Shown piece by piece: positions 27,201-36,254 of a DNA stretch of 64,000 bases (its first letter is position 1; each line of letters starts with the position of its first letter). The stretch is from Mucilaginibacter gracilis (GTDB lineage: Bacteria; Bacteroidota; Bacteroidia; Sphingobacteriales; Sphingobacteriaceae): NCBI RefSeq assembly GCF_003633615.1, contig NZ_RBKU01000001.1, positions 2,852,001 to 2,916,000 of the forward strand, given 5' to 3'. A model generated the notes under the pieces. The model saw only the letters and a program-made list of their open reading frames with translations, searched no databases and was not told the origin of the DNA. Position numbers and translations under genes: made by a program.

Positions 27201-27583
27201 AGGCTTTGAATCAGTTTATCAATAACAGTTCTTACTTGAGTAGCCATAGAGGACAATATGCTCAAAGAAATGCAGCATTTGTGCCATGGTTTAATAAAGT
27301 TGATTTGAATTTCTTGCAAGATGTTTATATCCAAACCGGTAAAACCAGACATACTTTGCAGTTTAGCGCGGTTATCCAAAACTTTACCAACTTGCTAAAC
27401 AAGTATTGGGGTGTACAACAAACTACAACCTTTACCAACCCGGTTAAGTTTAACGGTTACGTAAACAACGTACCTACTTACACTTATACCAACTTAAACG
27501 GTAAATTGGTTACTAACCCCTATATGGATATGACCAGCAACACTACATGGAGCTTGTTATTAGGTTTAAAATATAAATTTTAA
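24257..27583 (+). CDS. Oar-like TonB-dependent outer-membrane receptor
   Basis: This 1,108-residue protein has a signal peptide (MRKHLLILFITVLTSVAAFA) and an N-terminal carboxypeptidase-regulatory-like beta domain at about 25-110 (SFSGIIKDSKGETLPGATIR). A plug domain follows (RDSRLNNIQVDGASLNNSFG) and then a long beta barrel ending NTTWSLLLGLKYKF, with the terminal aromatic residue needed for outer-membrane insertion. The features match the Oar family, distinct from SusC proteins because no SusD gene follows. It probably takes up, or helps display, large substrates using TonB energy. Codon use is more uniform than in its neighbours, as in highly expressed genes. A lipoprotein gene follows 33 bp downstream. 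Confidence 0.92.
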   Translation: MRKHLLILFITVLTSVAAFAQVTTSSFSGIIKDSKGETLPGATIRATHTPSGSTYTSTTNIKGQFTLPGVRVGGPYTVVISYIGYEPQTFTGIVLKLGEPFLLNVTMNMTGTALKEVTISNKKEINVARVGASTNISSRMLQTLPTINRSVTDFTRLSPLANGNSFAGRDSRLNNIQVDGASLNNSFGLSTDPFPGGGAQPISIESYDEISVNAAPVDVRQSGFTGAGIYAVTKSGTNTFTGSAYGYYKNQSYNGTSIGDNDISSSFAKSSTKTYGFTLGGPIIKNRVFFFVNYENTKSTTPGLAYSPTNGSGIGTVSLATASDLQKVSDYLQSKYGYSTGAYDNYPAFAPANQNFLAKLDVNINDKNKLTLKYSNLSGTTDNQLNGTSIPNSANFTVTGKSGSVSSLPYARYSNQSLSFQNSNYGFINKVRTYTAELNSSITSKLSNQLLFAVTQTDTKRSFPGGDTFPTIDIFQNGSNYITAGNDPYTLNNDVINNTTSITDNLTFYAGKHTITGGASYDYQYLGNQFMQGAAGYYAYNSLDDFLNNRAPVYFAYTYSLTPGVSAPYSASLKVGTVGLYIQDEVAVNDNFKLTYGIRADKPIYLEDPPENPQISALQLLNKNGGTQSYNTGRWPSNHFLFSPRAGFRWNLADDKSLILRGGAGVFTGKTPYVYLTNMPTNSGMPQNGSNVSNATAAGQAILNQITLVRDPSTIAAQFPGSFPTSSGTTVPTSGAVVIDPNYKFPQVFRANLAVEKAFGDGYNLTLEGLYTKDINATRYINANLRAATGLTQEGDLSRERYVGTGTATVAATDRLIYPTLGNIYLLTNSSDGYTGAFTAQLSKSYANGFFGSIAYTYTVAKDVNANLGSTAASTYSGNPNIGTSNEEELGNSSFFTPHRVVANASYTIRYLNHGATTFGLYYSGSLGTPISYTINGDLNGDGNSNTDLMYIPKNVNDLTFVPTTATVNGVTYTYTAAQEAQALNQFINNSSYLSSHRGQYAQRNAAFVPWFNKVDLNFLQDVYIQTGKTRHTLQFSAVIQNFTNLLNKYWGVQQTTTFTNPVKFNGYVNNVPTYTYTNLNGKLVTNPYMDMTSNTTWSLLLGLKYKF

Positions 27584-27616
27584 TTAATAGTATAAAATTG
27601 ATCTAAAATTTAAGAA

Positions 27617-28204
27617 ATGATGAAAATGAAAAAATATATAAGTGCTTTTATTATTGCACTGACGACAATAACAATGGTTTCGTGCGATAAGAAGGCAGAT
27701 GTTGATGCTGTAGCCGCCACACTACCTGGTATCCAGTTATCAAGTGTAGGTATGTTTACTGCCGGGCCATATGCTTTGCCTACCGCGCCTACCTCTAGCG
27801 TTCCGTTTCCTGTAAACACCGTTCAAATTTTATTTGGTGCTACAACAACTAATAAAACAGCCGGAGCAATTGATGTGTTTTTTTATGATAATGCAGCATC
27901 TACTGTAGTTGTGCAAACCTTGCACTTCAACTCGTTTACTGCCGCCGATTCGTTTAATACACCATCTTACGGTTCAGTTAGTTATACGCCCGTATCTACA
28001 AGTTATCCAAACACTTCTATATACCAGGGTTCAATACTTTTAAATATGCCTTATGTTACTACAAAGTATCCTCTTGGCACGCCATTTATTAGCGGCCACG
28101 TTTACAACATTAAGGTTACAATTTACAGTACTGATTATACAGCTGCAACAGCTTCAACTACATCTTCTTCTTTCAGTGTAGCTAAACTTTTTGCGATACA
28201 ATAA
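27617..28204 (+). CDS. Exported lipoprotein co-transcribed with the Oar-like receptor
   Basis: This 195-residue protein has a lipoprotein signal ending in TMVSC, with the lipidated Cys near residue 23, followed by DKKADVDAVAATLPGIQLSS. The rest is Ser/Thr-rich and predicted beta-rich, with FDVFFYDNAASTVVVQTL-like strands (AIDVFFYDNAASTVVVQTLH). No enzyme motif is seen. The position directly after the receptor and before a strong terminator suggests it belongs to the receptor system, possibly as a surface lipoprotein. Family unknown. Confidence 0.8.
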   Translation: MMKMKKYISAFIIALTTITMVSCDKKADVDAVAATLPGIQLSSVGMFTAGPYALPTAPTSSVPFPVNTVQILFGATTTNKTAGAIDVFFYDNAASTVVVQTLHFNSFTAADSFNTPSYGSVSYTPVSTSYPNTSIYQGSILLNMPYVTTKYPLGTPFISGHVYNIKVTIYSTDYTAATASTTSSSFSVAKLFAIQ

Positions 28205-28222
28205 TTAGCGTTGTTAAAAACT

Positions 28223-28260
28223 AAAAAAGCCGTTCCAGGATTATCTGGAACGGCTTTTTT
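28223..28260. terminator. Strong bidirectional terminator
   Basis: A perfect 16-bp stem (arms 28223-28238 and 28245-28260, core GCCGTTCCAG) has a 6-base loop and A/T runs on both sides. It lies between the convergent lipoprotein gene (stop 28204) and the UbiD-family gene (stop 28287), so it can serve both. Confidence 0.92.
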
Positions 28261-28286
28261 TATAGGCGATTTTTTAAAAACGTATT

Positions 28287-30125
28287 TTATATTATTCCGT
28301 GCAACGGCCCGCCTTTAGCGCCAAGCTTATCTACCTTCGCTTCGGTGGCCGCGTCTTTAATTAATGGCGGAGCATGGTGAGGTTTAATGCGGGCATCAAT
28401 AATGAGCGGCCCTTTACAGCCCCAGTGTTTGTATTGGGTAAAGCTGTTAATGCCATGTATATCGTGCGATGGGTTGCTGCGGGTAAAGGTTACCCAAATA
28501 AGGTTGTTAACAGTTTGAGCGGTAAAGCCGGCATCATCACATAATATTAGCAGGGGCAGGCTATCTAAACCGGCGTCTTTTAAGTGGGCGTTTAATATCT
28601 CTACCTGTTTAATGGTTTCGCTTTCGCTGGCGTAGGCGGGGGCTTCTACAGCCAATATTCCCGGCAAGGCCATTTTGTAGTTATTGAATGGTCGCGGTAA
28701 GCTAAAGGTAGATGGTAATTCCTGCCAAAGCTCTCTGCGTTTATCCCCTGCTACTGCCACTGCAACTTTACTGCCTGCATTTAAGTTGCTGCCGCTATAA
28801 TCTAAAGTATCAATGGTGGTTTTGGTGTAAAAATGCAGGTCGCTTGTTAAGTCTATGCGCTCCAGTATGTGTTTTAAAAATTTCGGAATATCGTCAACAT
28901 GTAATGACGGATCGTCCTCCTGTGCGCAAATAAACAGGTATTTAGCCAGGCTTAATTGGTTGCTGCCTAATATGTGGTTGGCTATAGTTAATATTTCTTG
29001 CGGTTTGCGGCCACTGAGGTATGGCGTGTAACGCTCGCTGCCAATGGCAAATAAAAGCGGATGTACGCCTGCAGCGTCAACAGCGTTTATTTGATGCAGG
29101 CCCGGTATTTCTTTAGGGATAGCAGAACCTGTAATCTCGTGAATAAGCGCGCCGAAACTGGTATCTTCCTGCGGGGGGCGCCCAACTACCGTGAACGACC
29201 AGATTGGATTTTTTTTATGATACACCCGGTTTACTCTAAGCAGCGGGAAGGGATGGGTTAGGCTGTAATAGCCCAAATGATCGCCAAAAGGCCCTTCGGG
29301 TTTATTTTGCTGCGGCATTACTGTGCCCGTAATTACAAAATCAGCATCGGCTGATATACAGAAACCCTCATCATCGTAAAAATACCTAAACCGGCGATTG
29401 CCCAAGGCACCTGCAAAAGTCATCTCGGATAAGCCTTCGGGCAAGGGCATTACGGCTGCCAGGGGGTGCGAGGGCGGTCCACCTACAAATATACTCACTT
29501 TTAAAGGTTGCCCTTTTGCGTTGGCCTTGGTTTGGTGTATGCCAATGCCGCGATGCAGTTGGTAGTGTAAACCTATTTCATCGTCTTGCACGTAATCGTT
29601 ACCGCCCAGTTGTATGCGGTACATGCCCAGGTTGGCATTCATGATGCCGGGTTTATCAATATCCTCGGTATAAACCTGCGGCATGGTTACAAATGGCCCA
29701 CCGTCCATGGGCCAGTTTATGATTTGCGGAAGCTGGCTGATTTGGGTACGGCCAAAATTAATAGGCGCACCTTTACCGGTTTTCATAGGTAATGCCGATA
29801 GCGCAGTTGCCGCCACATTGAGGTATTTAAGCGGGTTTTTAATAGCTTTAATAGGGTCGCCTTTGATATCAACCAGGGTTTTAATTTTGTCAAGGGTATC
29901 CCGAAACATAAATTTCGACCTGTCTAAAGTTCCGAATAGATTTGATGCCGCAGGGAAGGGGCTGCCTTTAATGTTTTCGAATAACAGTGCCGGGCCCTGG
30001 TTTTCATACACGCGCAGGTGTATGGCGGCCATTTCTAAATAAGGGTCAACCTGTTGTTTAATGCGAATAAGGTGTCCGTTTTGCTCCAGATCGGCAATGC
30101 ATGATTGTAAGCTTTTGTAACCCAT
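28287..30125 (-). CDS. UbiD-family decarboxylase
   Basis: This 612-residue protein belongs to the UbiD family of prenylated-FMN-dependent decarboxylases. In Bacteroidota a long UbiD form (about 600 residues) is annotated in menaquinone biosynthesis, and this protein fits that size. The conserved N-terminal YKSLQSCIADLEQNGHLIRI and GPALLFENIKG, the central QLHRGIGIHQTKANAKGQPL and the EGPFGDHLGYYSLTHPFPLL segment are visible. The Glu-Pro/Asp-Gly PFG segment is the conserved cofactor region. The substrate is not proven; a menaquinone role is inferred from family and phylum. No partner prenyltransferase (UbiX) is in the window. Confidence 0.88.
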   Translation of the reverse strand: MGYKSLQSCIADLEQNGHLIRIKQQVDPYLEMAAIHLRVYENQGPALLFENIKGSPFPAASNLFGTLDRSKFMFRDTLDKIKTLVDIKGDPIKAIKNPLKYLNVAATALSALPMKTGKGAPINFGRTQISQLPQIINWPMDGGPFVTMPQVYTEDIDKPGIMNANLGMYRIQLGGNDYVQDDEIGLHYQLHRGIGIHQTKANAKGQPLKVSIFVGGPPSHPLAAVMPLPEGLSEMTFAGALGNRRFRYFYDDEGFCISADADFVITGTVMPQQNKPEGPFGDHLGYYSLTHPFPLLRVNRVYHKKNPIWSFTVVGRPPQEDTSFGALIHEITGSAIPKEIPGLHQINAVDAAGVHPLLFAIGSERYTPYLSGRKPQEILTIANHILGSNQLSLAKYLFICAQEDDPSLHVDDIPKFLKHILERIDLTSDLHFYTKTTIDTLDYSGSNLNAGSKVAVAVAGDKRRELWQELPSTFSLPRPFNNYKMALPGILAVEAPAYASESETIKQVEILNAHLKDAGLDSLPLLILCDDAGFTAQTVNNLIWVTFTRSNPSHDIHGINSFTQYKHWGCKGPLIIDARIKPHHAPPLIKDAATEAKVDKLGAKGGPLHGII

Positions 30126-30217
30126 ATGTGGCCTTAGTATTTATGCGGTGAAGTTAAAATTAAATAAGCTAATGGGGTAACGTTCGTTTAATTGTGATTA
30201 ATTGATGATATTTATAT

Positions 30218-31462
30218 ATGGGTATCAGCGAAATTTTAACCATCACCATTGTACTTGCTGCTGTTTTTGCTTACATTAACCATAGGCTTATTAAGTGGCC
30301 GCCAACCATCGGTATCATGGTGCTATCGCTGGGTACATCTATGGTTTTGGCTGCGCTGGGTAAGGTGCATCCCTTTTTAACAGACAAGGCTTTGCAATTG
30401 GCCTCCTCAATTGATTTTAGGGATGTGCTGATGAATTTTATGCTGAGTTTTTTATTATTTGCCGGTGCAATACATATTGATGCCGCTAAGTTAAAAAAAC
30501 AGGCCTGGCCGGTTTTGCTGTTATCAACCCTGGGCATACTCATATCTACCGTGCTGATAGGTGCCTTTACCTGGTACTTGTTTATTTTGTTTAGCCTGCC
30601 TATTCCGTTTATATATTGCCTTTTGTTTGGCGCGCTTATATCGCCAACAGACCCGATAGCCGTTTTGGCGATACTTAAAGAAGCTAAAATTCCCGAATCG
30701 CTTGAGGTGAAAATTTCCGGCGAATCGTTATTTAATGATGGTGTTGCTGTAGTTGTATTTATTACCCTATTTGAGGCAGCACGCTCGGGTACGGCAGATG
30801 TTTCGGCACTGGCTATCGGGCAACTGTTTTTACAGGAAGCCATAGGCGGTTTACTGTTTGGAGTTGCGCTGGGTTATGTAGGCTATTTTGCCCTCCGTAG
30901 CATTGATGATTATAAGGTTGAGGTATTAATAACCCTCGCTATTGTAATGGGAGGCTATTTTGTAGCCGGGCACTTACATGTATCGGGCCCGTTAGCGATG
31001 GTTGTTGCGGGTATTATTACCGGGAATAAAGTTAGGGACGGCGCATTATCCGACGTTAGCCGCGATTATTTAGGAAAGTTTTGGGAACTTATTGACGAGA
31101 TATTGAATGCTATCCTTTTTTTGCTGATAGGATTAGAGATGCTCATTATAAAAATTAGCATAACGGTATTATTAATTGGTGTACTGTCGATAGTATTGGT
31201 TTTACTGGCGCGCTGGGTTTCGGTGTTTTTCCCGGTGATGTTGTTGCGCTATAAAATTAAATTCGAAAAGCACGCCATATCTATTTTAACCTGGGGCGGC
31301 TTGCGGGGTGGCCTCTCGGTTGCATTGGCACTTTCGTTAACTACGGCCATGCACCGCGACGAATTTGTGCTGATTACCTACGTGGTAGTTGTGTTTTCGA
31401 TACTGGTGCAGGGCCTAAGCATTGGCAATATTGCACGGCGACTACTGAAAAAGGCACACTAA
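30218..31462 (+). CDS. CPA1-family sodium/proton antiporter (NhaP-like)
   Basis: This 414-residue protein has about twelve membrane helices. The CPA1 core is visible as GALISPTDPIAVLAILKEAK and then the conserved SGESLFNDGVAVVVFITLFE, the Asn-Asp pair expected to bind sodium. LTWGGLRGGLSVALALSLTT near the C-terminus is the arginine-containing helix typical of NhaP. It should exchange sodium or potassium for protons to control pH or salt. The gene is followed after only 5 bp by the lipoprotein gene at 31468, so the two are probably one transcript. Ion preference cannot be read. Confidence 0.93.
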   Translation: MGISEILTITIVLAAVFAYINHRLIKWPPTIGIMVLSLGTSMVLAALGKVHPFLTDKALQLASSIDFRDVLMNFMLSFLLFAGAIHIDAAKLKKQAWPVLLLSTLGILISTVLIGAFTWYLFILFSLPIPFIYCLLFGALISPTDPIAVLAILKEAKIPESLEVKISGESLFNDGVAVVVFITLFEAARSGTADVSALAIGQLFLQEAIGGLLFGVALGYVGYFALRSIDDYKVEVLITLAIVMGGYFVAGHLHVSGPLAMVVAGIITGNKVRDGALSDVSRDYLGKFWELIDEILNAILFLLIGLEMLIIKISITVLLIGVLSIVLVLLARWVSVFFPVMLLRYKIKFEKHAISILTWGGLRGGLSVALALSLTTAMHRDEFVLITYVVVVFSILVQGLSIGNIARRLLKKAH

Positions 31463-31467
31463 AATAA

Positions 31468-31938
31468 ATGATGAAAACATTAAAATATATCCCATTACTG
31501 TTATTGTTGATGGCCTGCCATCAGCAGCAGGTTAAAACCACAATTGTTACCGATAGTACCAAGGTGGTTACTAAAGTTAGCAGCCCCGTTGATACTAACC
31601 TGATAACCCAGCCCTGCGCCGTTGTTATAGAGCCAAGTATTAAGTTGATAGATAAAGTTAAAAAGCGACACCAAAATAAAGAAGACTATAACACTATTGT
31701 TGATGACAACGTGTATTACATGTCGCAATCCGAACATTACCTTGATTCGGTTAAAGCAAAAAAGGTTGAGCGCGATTCGGAAGGAGCCATAACGTTTAAA
31801 ACGTTGCGAGGGCAGACTTACGTGATGAAACTGGATACCATTTTTTTTGGTGTAATGCTATTTAACGGGAAAGGCAAACCAATTATGGCAGATATAACCG
31901 ATCTGCAAGCCGATTACCAAAAGTACATGAAGGAATAA
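31468..31938 (+). CDS. Small lipoprotein behind the antiporter gene
   Basis: This 156-residue protein has a short lipoprotein signal (KYIPLLLLLMACHQQ, Cys near residue 17). The mature part is charged and helical-looking in the middle (KLIDKVKKRHQNKEDYNTIV), and ends with ADITDLQADYQKYMKE. No known domain is recognised. It overlaps nothing but is only 5 bp behind the antiporter, so it may be co-expressed. It converges on the PurM-like gene with a 9-bp gap. Confidence 0.72.
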   Translation: MMKTLKYIPLLLLLMACHQQQVKTTIVTDSTKVVTKVSSPVDTNLITQPCAVVIEPSIKLIDKVKKRHQNKEDYNTIVDDNVYYMSQSEHYLDSVKAKKVERDSEGAITFKTLRGQTYVMKLDTIFFGVMLFNGKGKPIMADITDLQADYQKYMKE

Positions 31939-31947
31939 GTGCCCGTA

Positions 31948-33129
31948 TCAATTATAAACAAACTCGCCGTACTCCGATTGTATGGTTACTTGCTTTTTAT
32001 CGGCAGCTTCTACATGGCCTATAATCTGTGCATCAATACCGAAACTTTGCGATATTTTTATCAAATCGGCAGCAATGCTTTCGGGCACGTAAAGCTCCAT
32101 GCGGTGGCCCATGTTAAATACCTTATACATTTCTTGCCAACTGGTTTGCGATTCTTGCTGTATAAGCTTGAACAACGGAGGTGTGGCAAAAAGGTTGTTT
32201 TTAATAATATGCAGGTTATCAATAAAATGCAGCACTTTGGTTTGCGCGCCGCCGCTGCAATGTACCATGCCATTTATTTGGCTGCGGTAGCCATCTAAAA
32301 TGGTTTTAATAACCGGGGCATAGGTACGGGTTGGCGATAGCACCAGTTTGCCCGCGGTAATGTTCTGATTGTTACCGATACTAATTTCATCGGTTAGTTT
32401 TTTTGAACCGGAGAATACCAGGTCGGCGGGAACAGCCGGGTCAAAACTTTCGGGATAGTTGTTAGCGATAGATTTATCGAAAACATCGTGCCGTGCTGAC
32501 GTTAAACCGTTTGAGCCCATGCCTCCATTATATTCGGTTTCGTAAGTTGCCTGGCCGTAAGATGCCAGTCCAACTATTACATCGCCGGGTTGTATGCGGT
32601 CGTTTGATATTACGTCGGCGCGTTTCATTCGGCAGGTTACTGTACTATCTACAATAATGGTACGTACCAGGTCGCCAACGTCGGCAGTTTCGCCGCCGGT
32701 TGAGTGTATGCCTATGCCTTGCGACCGCAATTCTTCTAAAATTTCTTCGGTACCATTAATAATGGCTGCAATAATATCGCCGTTGATGAGGTTTTTGTTT
32801 CGGCCAATGGTTGATGATAATAAGATTCCATCGGTAGCACCAACACAAAGCAAATCGTCCAGATTCATGATAATGGCATCCTGGGCTATGCCTCGCCAAA
32901 CAGAAATATCGCCGGTTTCTTTCCAATAAGTATACGCTAACGACGATTTGGTACCCGCGCCATCGGCATGCATAATATTGCAATACTCAGGGTCGTTACC
33001 CAAAATATCGGGAATAATTTTGCAGAAAGCTTTTGGGAAAATGCCCTTGTCTATTTTTTGTATGGCGCGGTGTACATCATCCTTTGATGCCGATACCCCA
33101 CGCTGATCGTATCTTTGCGAAGAAACCAT
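31948..33129 (-). CDS. purM: Phosphoribosylformylglycinamidine cyclo-ligase-like protein (PurM/AIR synthase)
   Basis: This 393-residue protein belongs to the PurM family. It contains the PurM ATP-binding segments HADGAGTKSSLAYTYWKETG and GIHSTGGETADVGDLVRTII, and the N-terminal SQRYDQRGVSASKDDVHRAI. AIR synthase closes the ring of formylglycinamidine ribonucleotide with ATP in purine synthesis. At about 390 residues it is slightly longer than the E. coli enzyme (345). The short-form PurL gene is also in this window (44011) but not adjacent. It converges on the lipoprotein gene at 31468. Confidence 0.9.
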   Translation of the reverse strand: MVSSQRYDQRGVSASKDDVHRAIQKIDKGIFPKAFCKIIPDILGNDPEYCNIMHADGAGTKSSLAYTYWKETGDISVWRGIAQDAIIMNLDDLLCVGATDGILLSSTIGRNKNLINGDIIAAIINGTEEILEELRSQGIGIHSTGGETADVGDLVRTIIVDSTVTCRMKRADVISNDRIQPGDVIVGLASYGQATYETEYNGGMGSNGLTSARHDVFDKSIANNYPESFDPAVPADLVFSGSKKLTDEISIGNNQNITAGKLVLSPTRTYAPVIKTILDGYRSQINGMVHCSGGAQTKVLHFIDNLHIIKNNLFATPPLFKLIQQESQTSWQEMYKVFNMGHRMELYVPESIAADLIKISQSFGIDAQIIGHVEAADKKQVTIQSEYGEFVYN

Positions 33130-33249
33130 GTGGCAAATATAAGGTTTAGCGTCCTAACCCCCTAAAACCACCCGAGAATATTTGCTAACCAATAAATTTT
33201 TAACCAACTGTTAAAAATTACCTAAATTGCAAAGCATCTATACATCATT

Positions 33250-35040
33250 ATGTTTAAATCCATTTTTTTAGCTATTAATAACTGGAGGCTTACCCGTAAC
33301 GGGCAAAAAAACTTTTTACTTTACGGCAGTGCGGTTGTGGGGCTAATAGGCGGGTTAGCAGCGGTGTTGCTAAAATACCTTGTACACTTAATGGAAGATG
33401 TAAGCCTTAATATATCGGGCCATTTGTTCCATATCTTATATATATTTTTACCTGCGGTAGGTATTTTACTAACGGTAGCCTATCAGCACTTAATTAACCG
33501 CGATAAAATTGAAAAGGGGATAGGCAGCGTTTTAGCTAATGTTAAAACCAACCGCAGCAATATTGCTTTCAATAACATTTACTCGCACTTAATTACCAGT
33601 TCGCTAACGGTAGGTTTTGGTGGCTCATCGGGTTTGGAGGCACCCATTGTTTGTACAGGGGCGGCAATAGGTTCAAACACGGGGCAGTTTTTTAGGTTGA
33701 GCCCTTTTGAGAAAACTGTGTTGCTGGCATCAGGTTCTGCGGCCGGGATAGCTGCGGTATTTAACAGCCCCATAGCGGGCGTACTGTTTGCCATAGAAAT
33801 ACTCATTGGCGAAATAAGCATACCCACCTTTATACCTTTATTAATAGCAAGTGCTACGGGTGTGGTTGTTGCCAAGGTTTTATACTCGCGCCAATTGTTC
33901 CATTTGGTTACCGAAGGTTGGGTTATGGCCGCCATTCCGTTTTATATACTGCTTGGTTTACTCAGCGGGTTGGTTACCGTTTATATTGCCAAAGTTGGTG
34001 GAGGCCTTGAAAAAGGAATTCTTAAAAACTATAATCGCTACCAACGGGCCATTGCCGGCGGCCTGATGCTTGGCCTGCTGATATTGATTTTCCCGCCGCT
34101 ATTAGGCGAAGGTTACCATTACATGCAAGAGGTTTTAAACGGTAATATTGATGCATTAAAAGAGCAATCCTTATTTCCCGATCTGCTATCGCAGCCCTTG
34201 GTTATGATACTGTTTATTGCCAGCCTGGTGTTTGTTAAAATTATAGCTGCCGGTATTACTATAGGTTCGGGTGGTAACGGCGGTACTTTTGCACCATCAA
34301 TGTTTACGGGCGCGTTTTTGGGTTTGCTGGTAGCCTTTACGGTAAACCAAACCGGGTTAATACACCTAAACACCAGTAATTTTATAGCCGTTGGTATGGC
34401 CGGAGCCATAAGCGGAGTAATGCACGCGCCACTTACCGCAATATTTTTGATAGCCGAAATTACCGGCGGTTACATTTTGTTTATTCCCTTGATGATTGTT
34501 TCGGCCATGTCGTATATCATATCAAGGGCGTTCAATCCGCATAACATGTACTGGCATCATTTAATCACCGAGAAAAACATTCACCCCGGTGCCGACCATA
34601 GCATGCTTGATGCCATTAGCCTTAAAAGTATGGTAAACAATGAGTATGCTGTTATTAATAAAGACACCACGCTTAAAATGCTGTTTAAACTGGTTGCCGA
34701 AACCACTACCAGTATTTTTGCCGTATTGAGTACAGAAGGCAAGCTTGAAGGCATTGTTTTTTTGAGCGATGTGCGCAAATACATGTTTTCGGTAGCCGAC
34801 GAAAATATGCCTGTGGCTGATGTAATGGTAATTCCACCAGCCATTATAAACGATAACGAGTCGATAAGCTATGTGATGGATGTGTTTGATACTTACGGCG
34901 TATGGCACCTGCCGGTAGTTAAAAACGGACTATTTATAGGCTTTATATCAAAATCGGCACTGTTTGTGCGTTACCGCGAAGTAATGTTAAAACAGCATAA
35001 AGAGGCCGATATATTTGCACCGAGGGAAGAGGTGAAGTAA
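33250..35040 (+). CDS. ClC-type chloride transporter with CBS domains
   Basis: This 596-residue protein has the ClC fold over about residues 15-440. The selectivity-filter regions are VGFGGSSGLEAPIVCTGAAI, with Glu in the gating position, and GSGGNGGTFAPSMFTGAFLG. The N-terminal helix has FLLYGSAVVGLIGGLAAVLL. The C-terminal part (about residues 450-590) contains two CBS modules, for example INKDTTLKMLFKLVAETTTS and GVWHLPVVKNGLFIGFISKS. The conserved gating Glu suggests a chloride/proton exchanger rather than a pure channel, and the CBS pair could bind nucleotides. No operon partner is present; a periodic repeat follows at 35078. Confidence 0.93.
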   Translation: MFKSIFLAINNWRLTRNGQKNFLLYGSAVVGLIGGLAAVLLKYLVHLMEDVSLNISGHLFHILYIFLPAVGILLTVAYQHLINRDKIEKGIGSVLANVKTNRSNIAFNNIYSHLITSSLTVGFGGSSGLEAPIVCTGAAIGSNTGQFFRLSPFEKTVLLASGSAAGIAAVFNSPIAGVLFAIEILIGEISIPTFIPLLIASATGVVVAKVLYSRQLFHLVTEGWVMAAIPFYILLGLLSGLVTVYIAKVGGGLEKGILKNYNRYQRAIAGGLMLGLLILIFPPLLGEGYHYMQEVLNGNIDALKEQSLFPDLLSQPLVMILFIASLVFVKIIAAGITIGSGGNGGTFAPSMFTGAFLGLLVAFTVNQTGLIHLNTSNFIAVGMAGAISGVMHAPLTAIFLIAEITGGYILFIPLMIVSAMSYIISRAFNPHNMYWHHLITEKNIHPGADHSMLDAISLKSMVNNEYAVINKDTTLKMLFKLVAETTTSIFAVLSTEGKLEGIVFLSDVRKYMFSVADENMPVADVMVIPPAIINDNESISYVMDVFDTYGVWHLPVVKNGLFIGFISKSALFVRYREVMLKQHKEADIFAPREEVK

Positions 35041-35077
35041 ATAACACCGTTATATTAATCGTATAATGAAGGGATAG

Positions 35078-35160
35078 TCTTTAGCCACAACTCTTAAGTT
35101 CTAAGTCAAAAAAATAATCTAACTTTTAACTCAAGACTTAGTACTATTAACTTAACACTA
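35078..35160. repeat. AT-rich heptamer-period inverted repeat
   Basis: Two segments carry an approximately 7-bp period: ACTCTTAAGTTCTAAGTC on the left, and AACTTTTAACTCAAGACTTA with the bases following it on the right. They are partly complementary. The repeat lies between the convergent ClC gene (stop 35040) and the gene at 35169, so it is a likely terminator or mobile intergenic element of the same family as 43781. Confidence 0.6.
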
Positions 35161-35168
35161 CTTATGTT

Positions 35169-35573
35169 TTATCTCCTCAATTCAGCATCTTCGTAATCAA
35201 TAGTAATGTCTTCTTCAAAAATTTTGCTGTTATAATCATCATCGTATTTCTGTTTTATTTTCATCAAAATTTCTGTTGTAACATCCATACCACCACCATT
35301 TTTTGCATTAATTTTAATCATGTCAATGGTATAAATCGGCCCCCAGGGTAAGCCCCACCAACCAAATAACAACGAGCGTATATTATATGAAAGCCGATAC
35401 TTTGAAATCTTCTCGCCGGGCTTAATAAAGTGCGGCGAAGAAACCAAACGATAGGTAAAAGCCAAAATAGATACACAATATCCATAAGTTACAATATGGC
35501 CACCCCGATGTAAATAGTTATATAAATCGTTCAAGGTAAGCCCTGCGGTATGTTTAATGGCGTAAGTTTTCAC
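35169..35573 (-). CDS. Uncharacterised protein with a conserved LLFGWWGLPWGPIYT motif
   Basis: This 134-residue protein starts MKTYAIKHTAGLTLNDLYNY and has one possible membrane segment near residues 24-48 (IVTYGYCVSILAFTYRLVSS). The aromatic core LLFGWWGLPWGPIYTIDMIK is a motif I associate with small hypothetical membrane-linked proteins. The C-terminus is acidic and hydrophilic (KIFEEDITIDYEDAELRR). No function can be given. It lies 14 bp downstream of the gene at 35588 on the same strand, so the two may be a unit. Confidence 0.7.
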   Translation of the reverse strand: MKTYAIKHTAGLTLNDLYNYLHRGGHIVTYGYCVSILAFTYRLVSSPHFIKPGEKISKYRLSYNIRSLLFGWWGLPWGPIYTIDMIKINAKNGGGMDVTTEILMKIKQKYDDDYNSKIFEEDITIDYEDAELRR

Positions 35574-35587
35574 AAATAAAAATTACC

Positions 35588-36217
35588 TTAATACGGGCTT
35601 TTAACTGTTAAGGCACCTGCGGGCAACTGGAACAAAGTGTTATCAAGTTTTGCAGCTTTAACCGCGGTGGCGGTGCTTTCAAAACTAAACTGATTGGTAT
35701 CCATAATTATTTTTAAAGGGATAGCATTCGTTTTGGATATTACGGTGTACCAGTTGCCGTAAGCATGGCCGATATACTGTTTACTATCCGCAGAAATTTT
35801 GGTATTGAAGTAATATTTCTGCGTGCCGCTTTTACAATGCAATATCAGTTCGTCGCATTTATAACCTAATATTTCGGCAACGCCTTTATTTATTTCGGTA
35901 CTCAATACGGTGTCGGCGTAAACGGTAGCATCGTTCCAAAGTATAGCTGCCGAGCTTGAAACTTTGGTGTAAAGTTTTTTGTCGCTTTTATTGTAAAGCT
36001 GCCATTGCAGCAATGTACCGTTGGTGGTAGATTTGTAATTACCATCTTTAACCGAATAATTTTGAGTGCTGCCCATCATTTCGCTAAACTTTTCGTCGGT
36101 AACATTGGGCAATTTGCTTTTGTAGTTGTTGTGGTAAACAATAGTACCTTCAAAGCTTTGTGCAGCAAGTAATAAACTGCAAAATGAAAGGCAAATTGTG
36201 ATGATGAAAGATCTCAT
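35588..36217 (-). CDS. Exported protein, DUF4412/GLPGLI-like
   Basis: This 209-residue protein has a signal peptide (MRSFIITICLSFCSLLLAAQ) followed by SFEGTIVYHNNYKSKLPN. The body is beta-rich, with KSDKKLYTKVSSSAAILWND and GYKCDELILHCKSGTQKYYF. This outline resembles the DUF4412 or GLPGLI families of periplasmic or outer-membrane-associated proteins in Bacteroidota, but I am not certain which. Function unknown. It is in tandem with the lipoprotein gene (36255) and the gene at 35169, possibly as a small envelope-protein cluster. Confidence 0.75.
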   Translation of the reverse strand: MRSFIITICLSFCSLLLAAQSFEGTIVYHNNYKSKLPNVTDEKFSEMMGSTQNYSVKDGNYKSTTNGTLLQWQLYNKSDKKLYTKVSSSAAILWNDATVYADTVLSTEINKGVAEILGYKCDELILHCKSGTQKYYFNTKISADSKQYIGHAYGNWYTVISKTNAIPLKIIMDTNQFSFESTATAVKAAKLDNTLFQLPAGALTVKSPY

Positions 36218-36254
36218 AAATTATTAATTTGTTATTGAATATTTTAACGGGGAT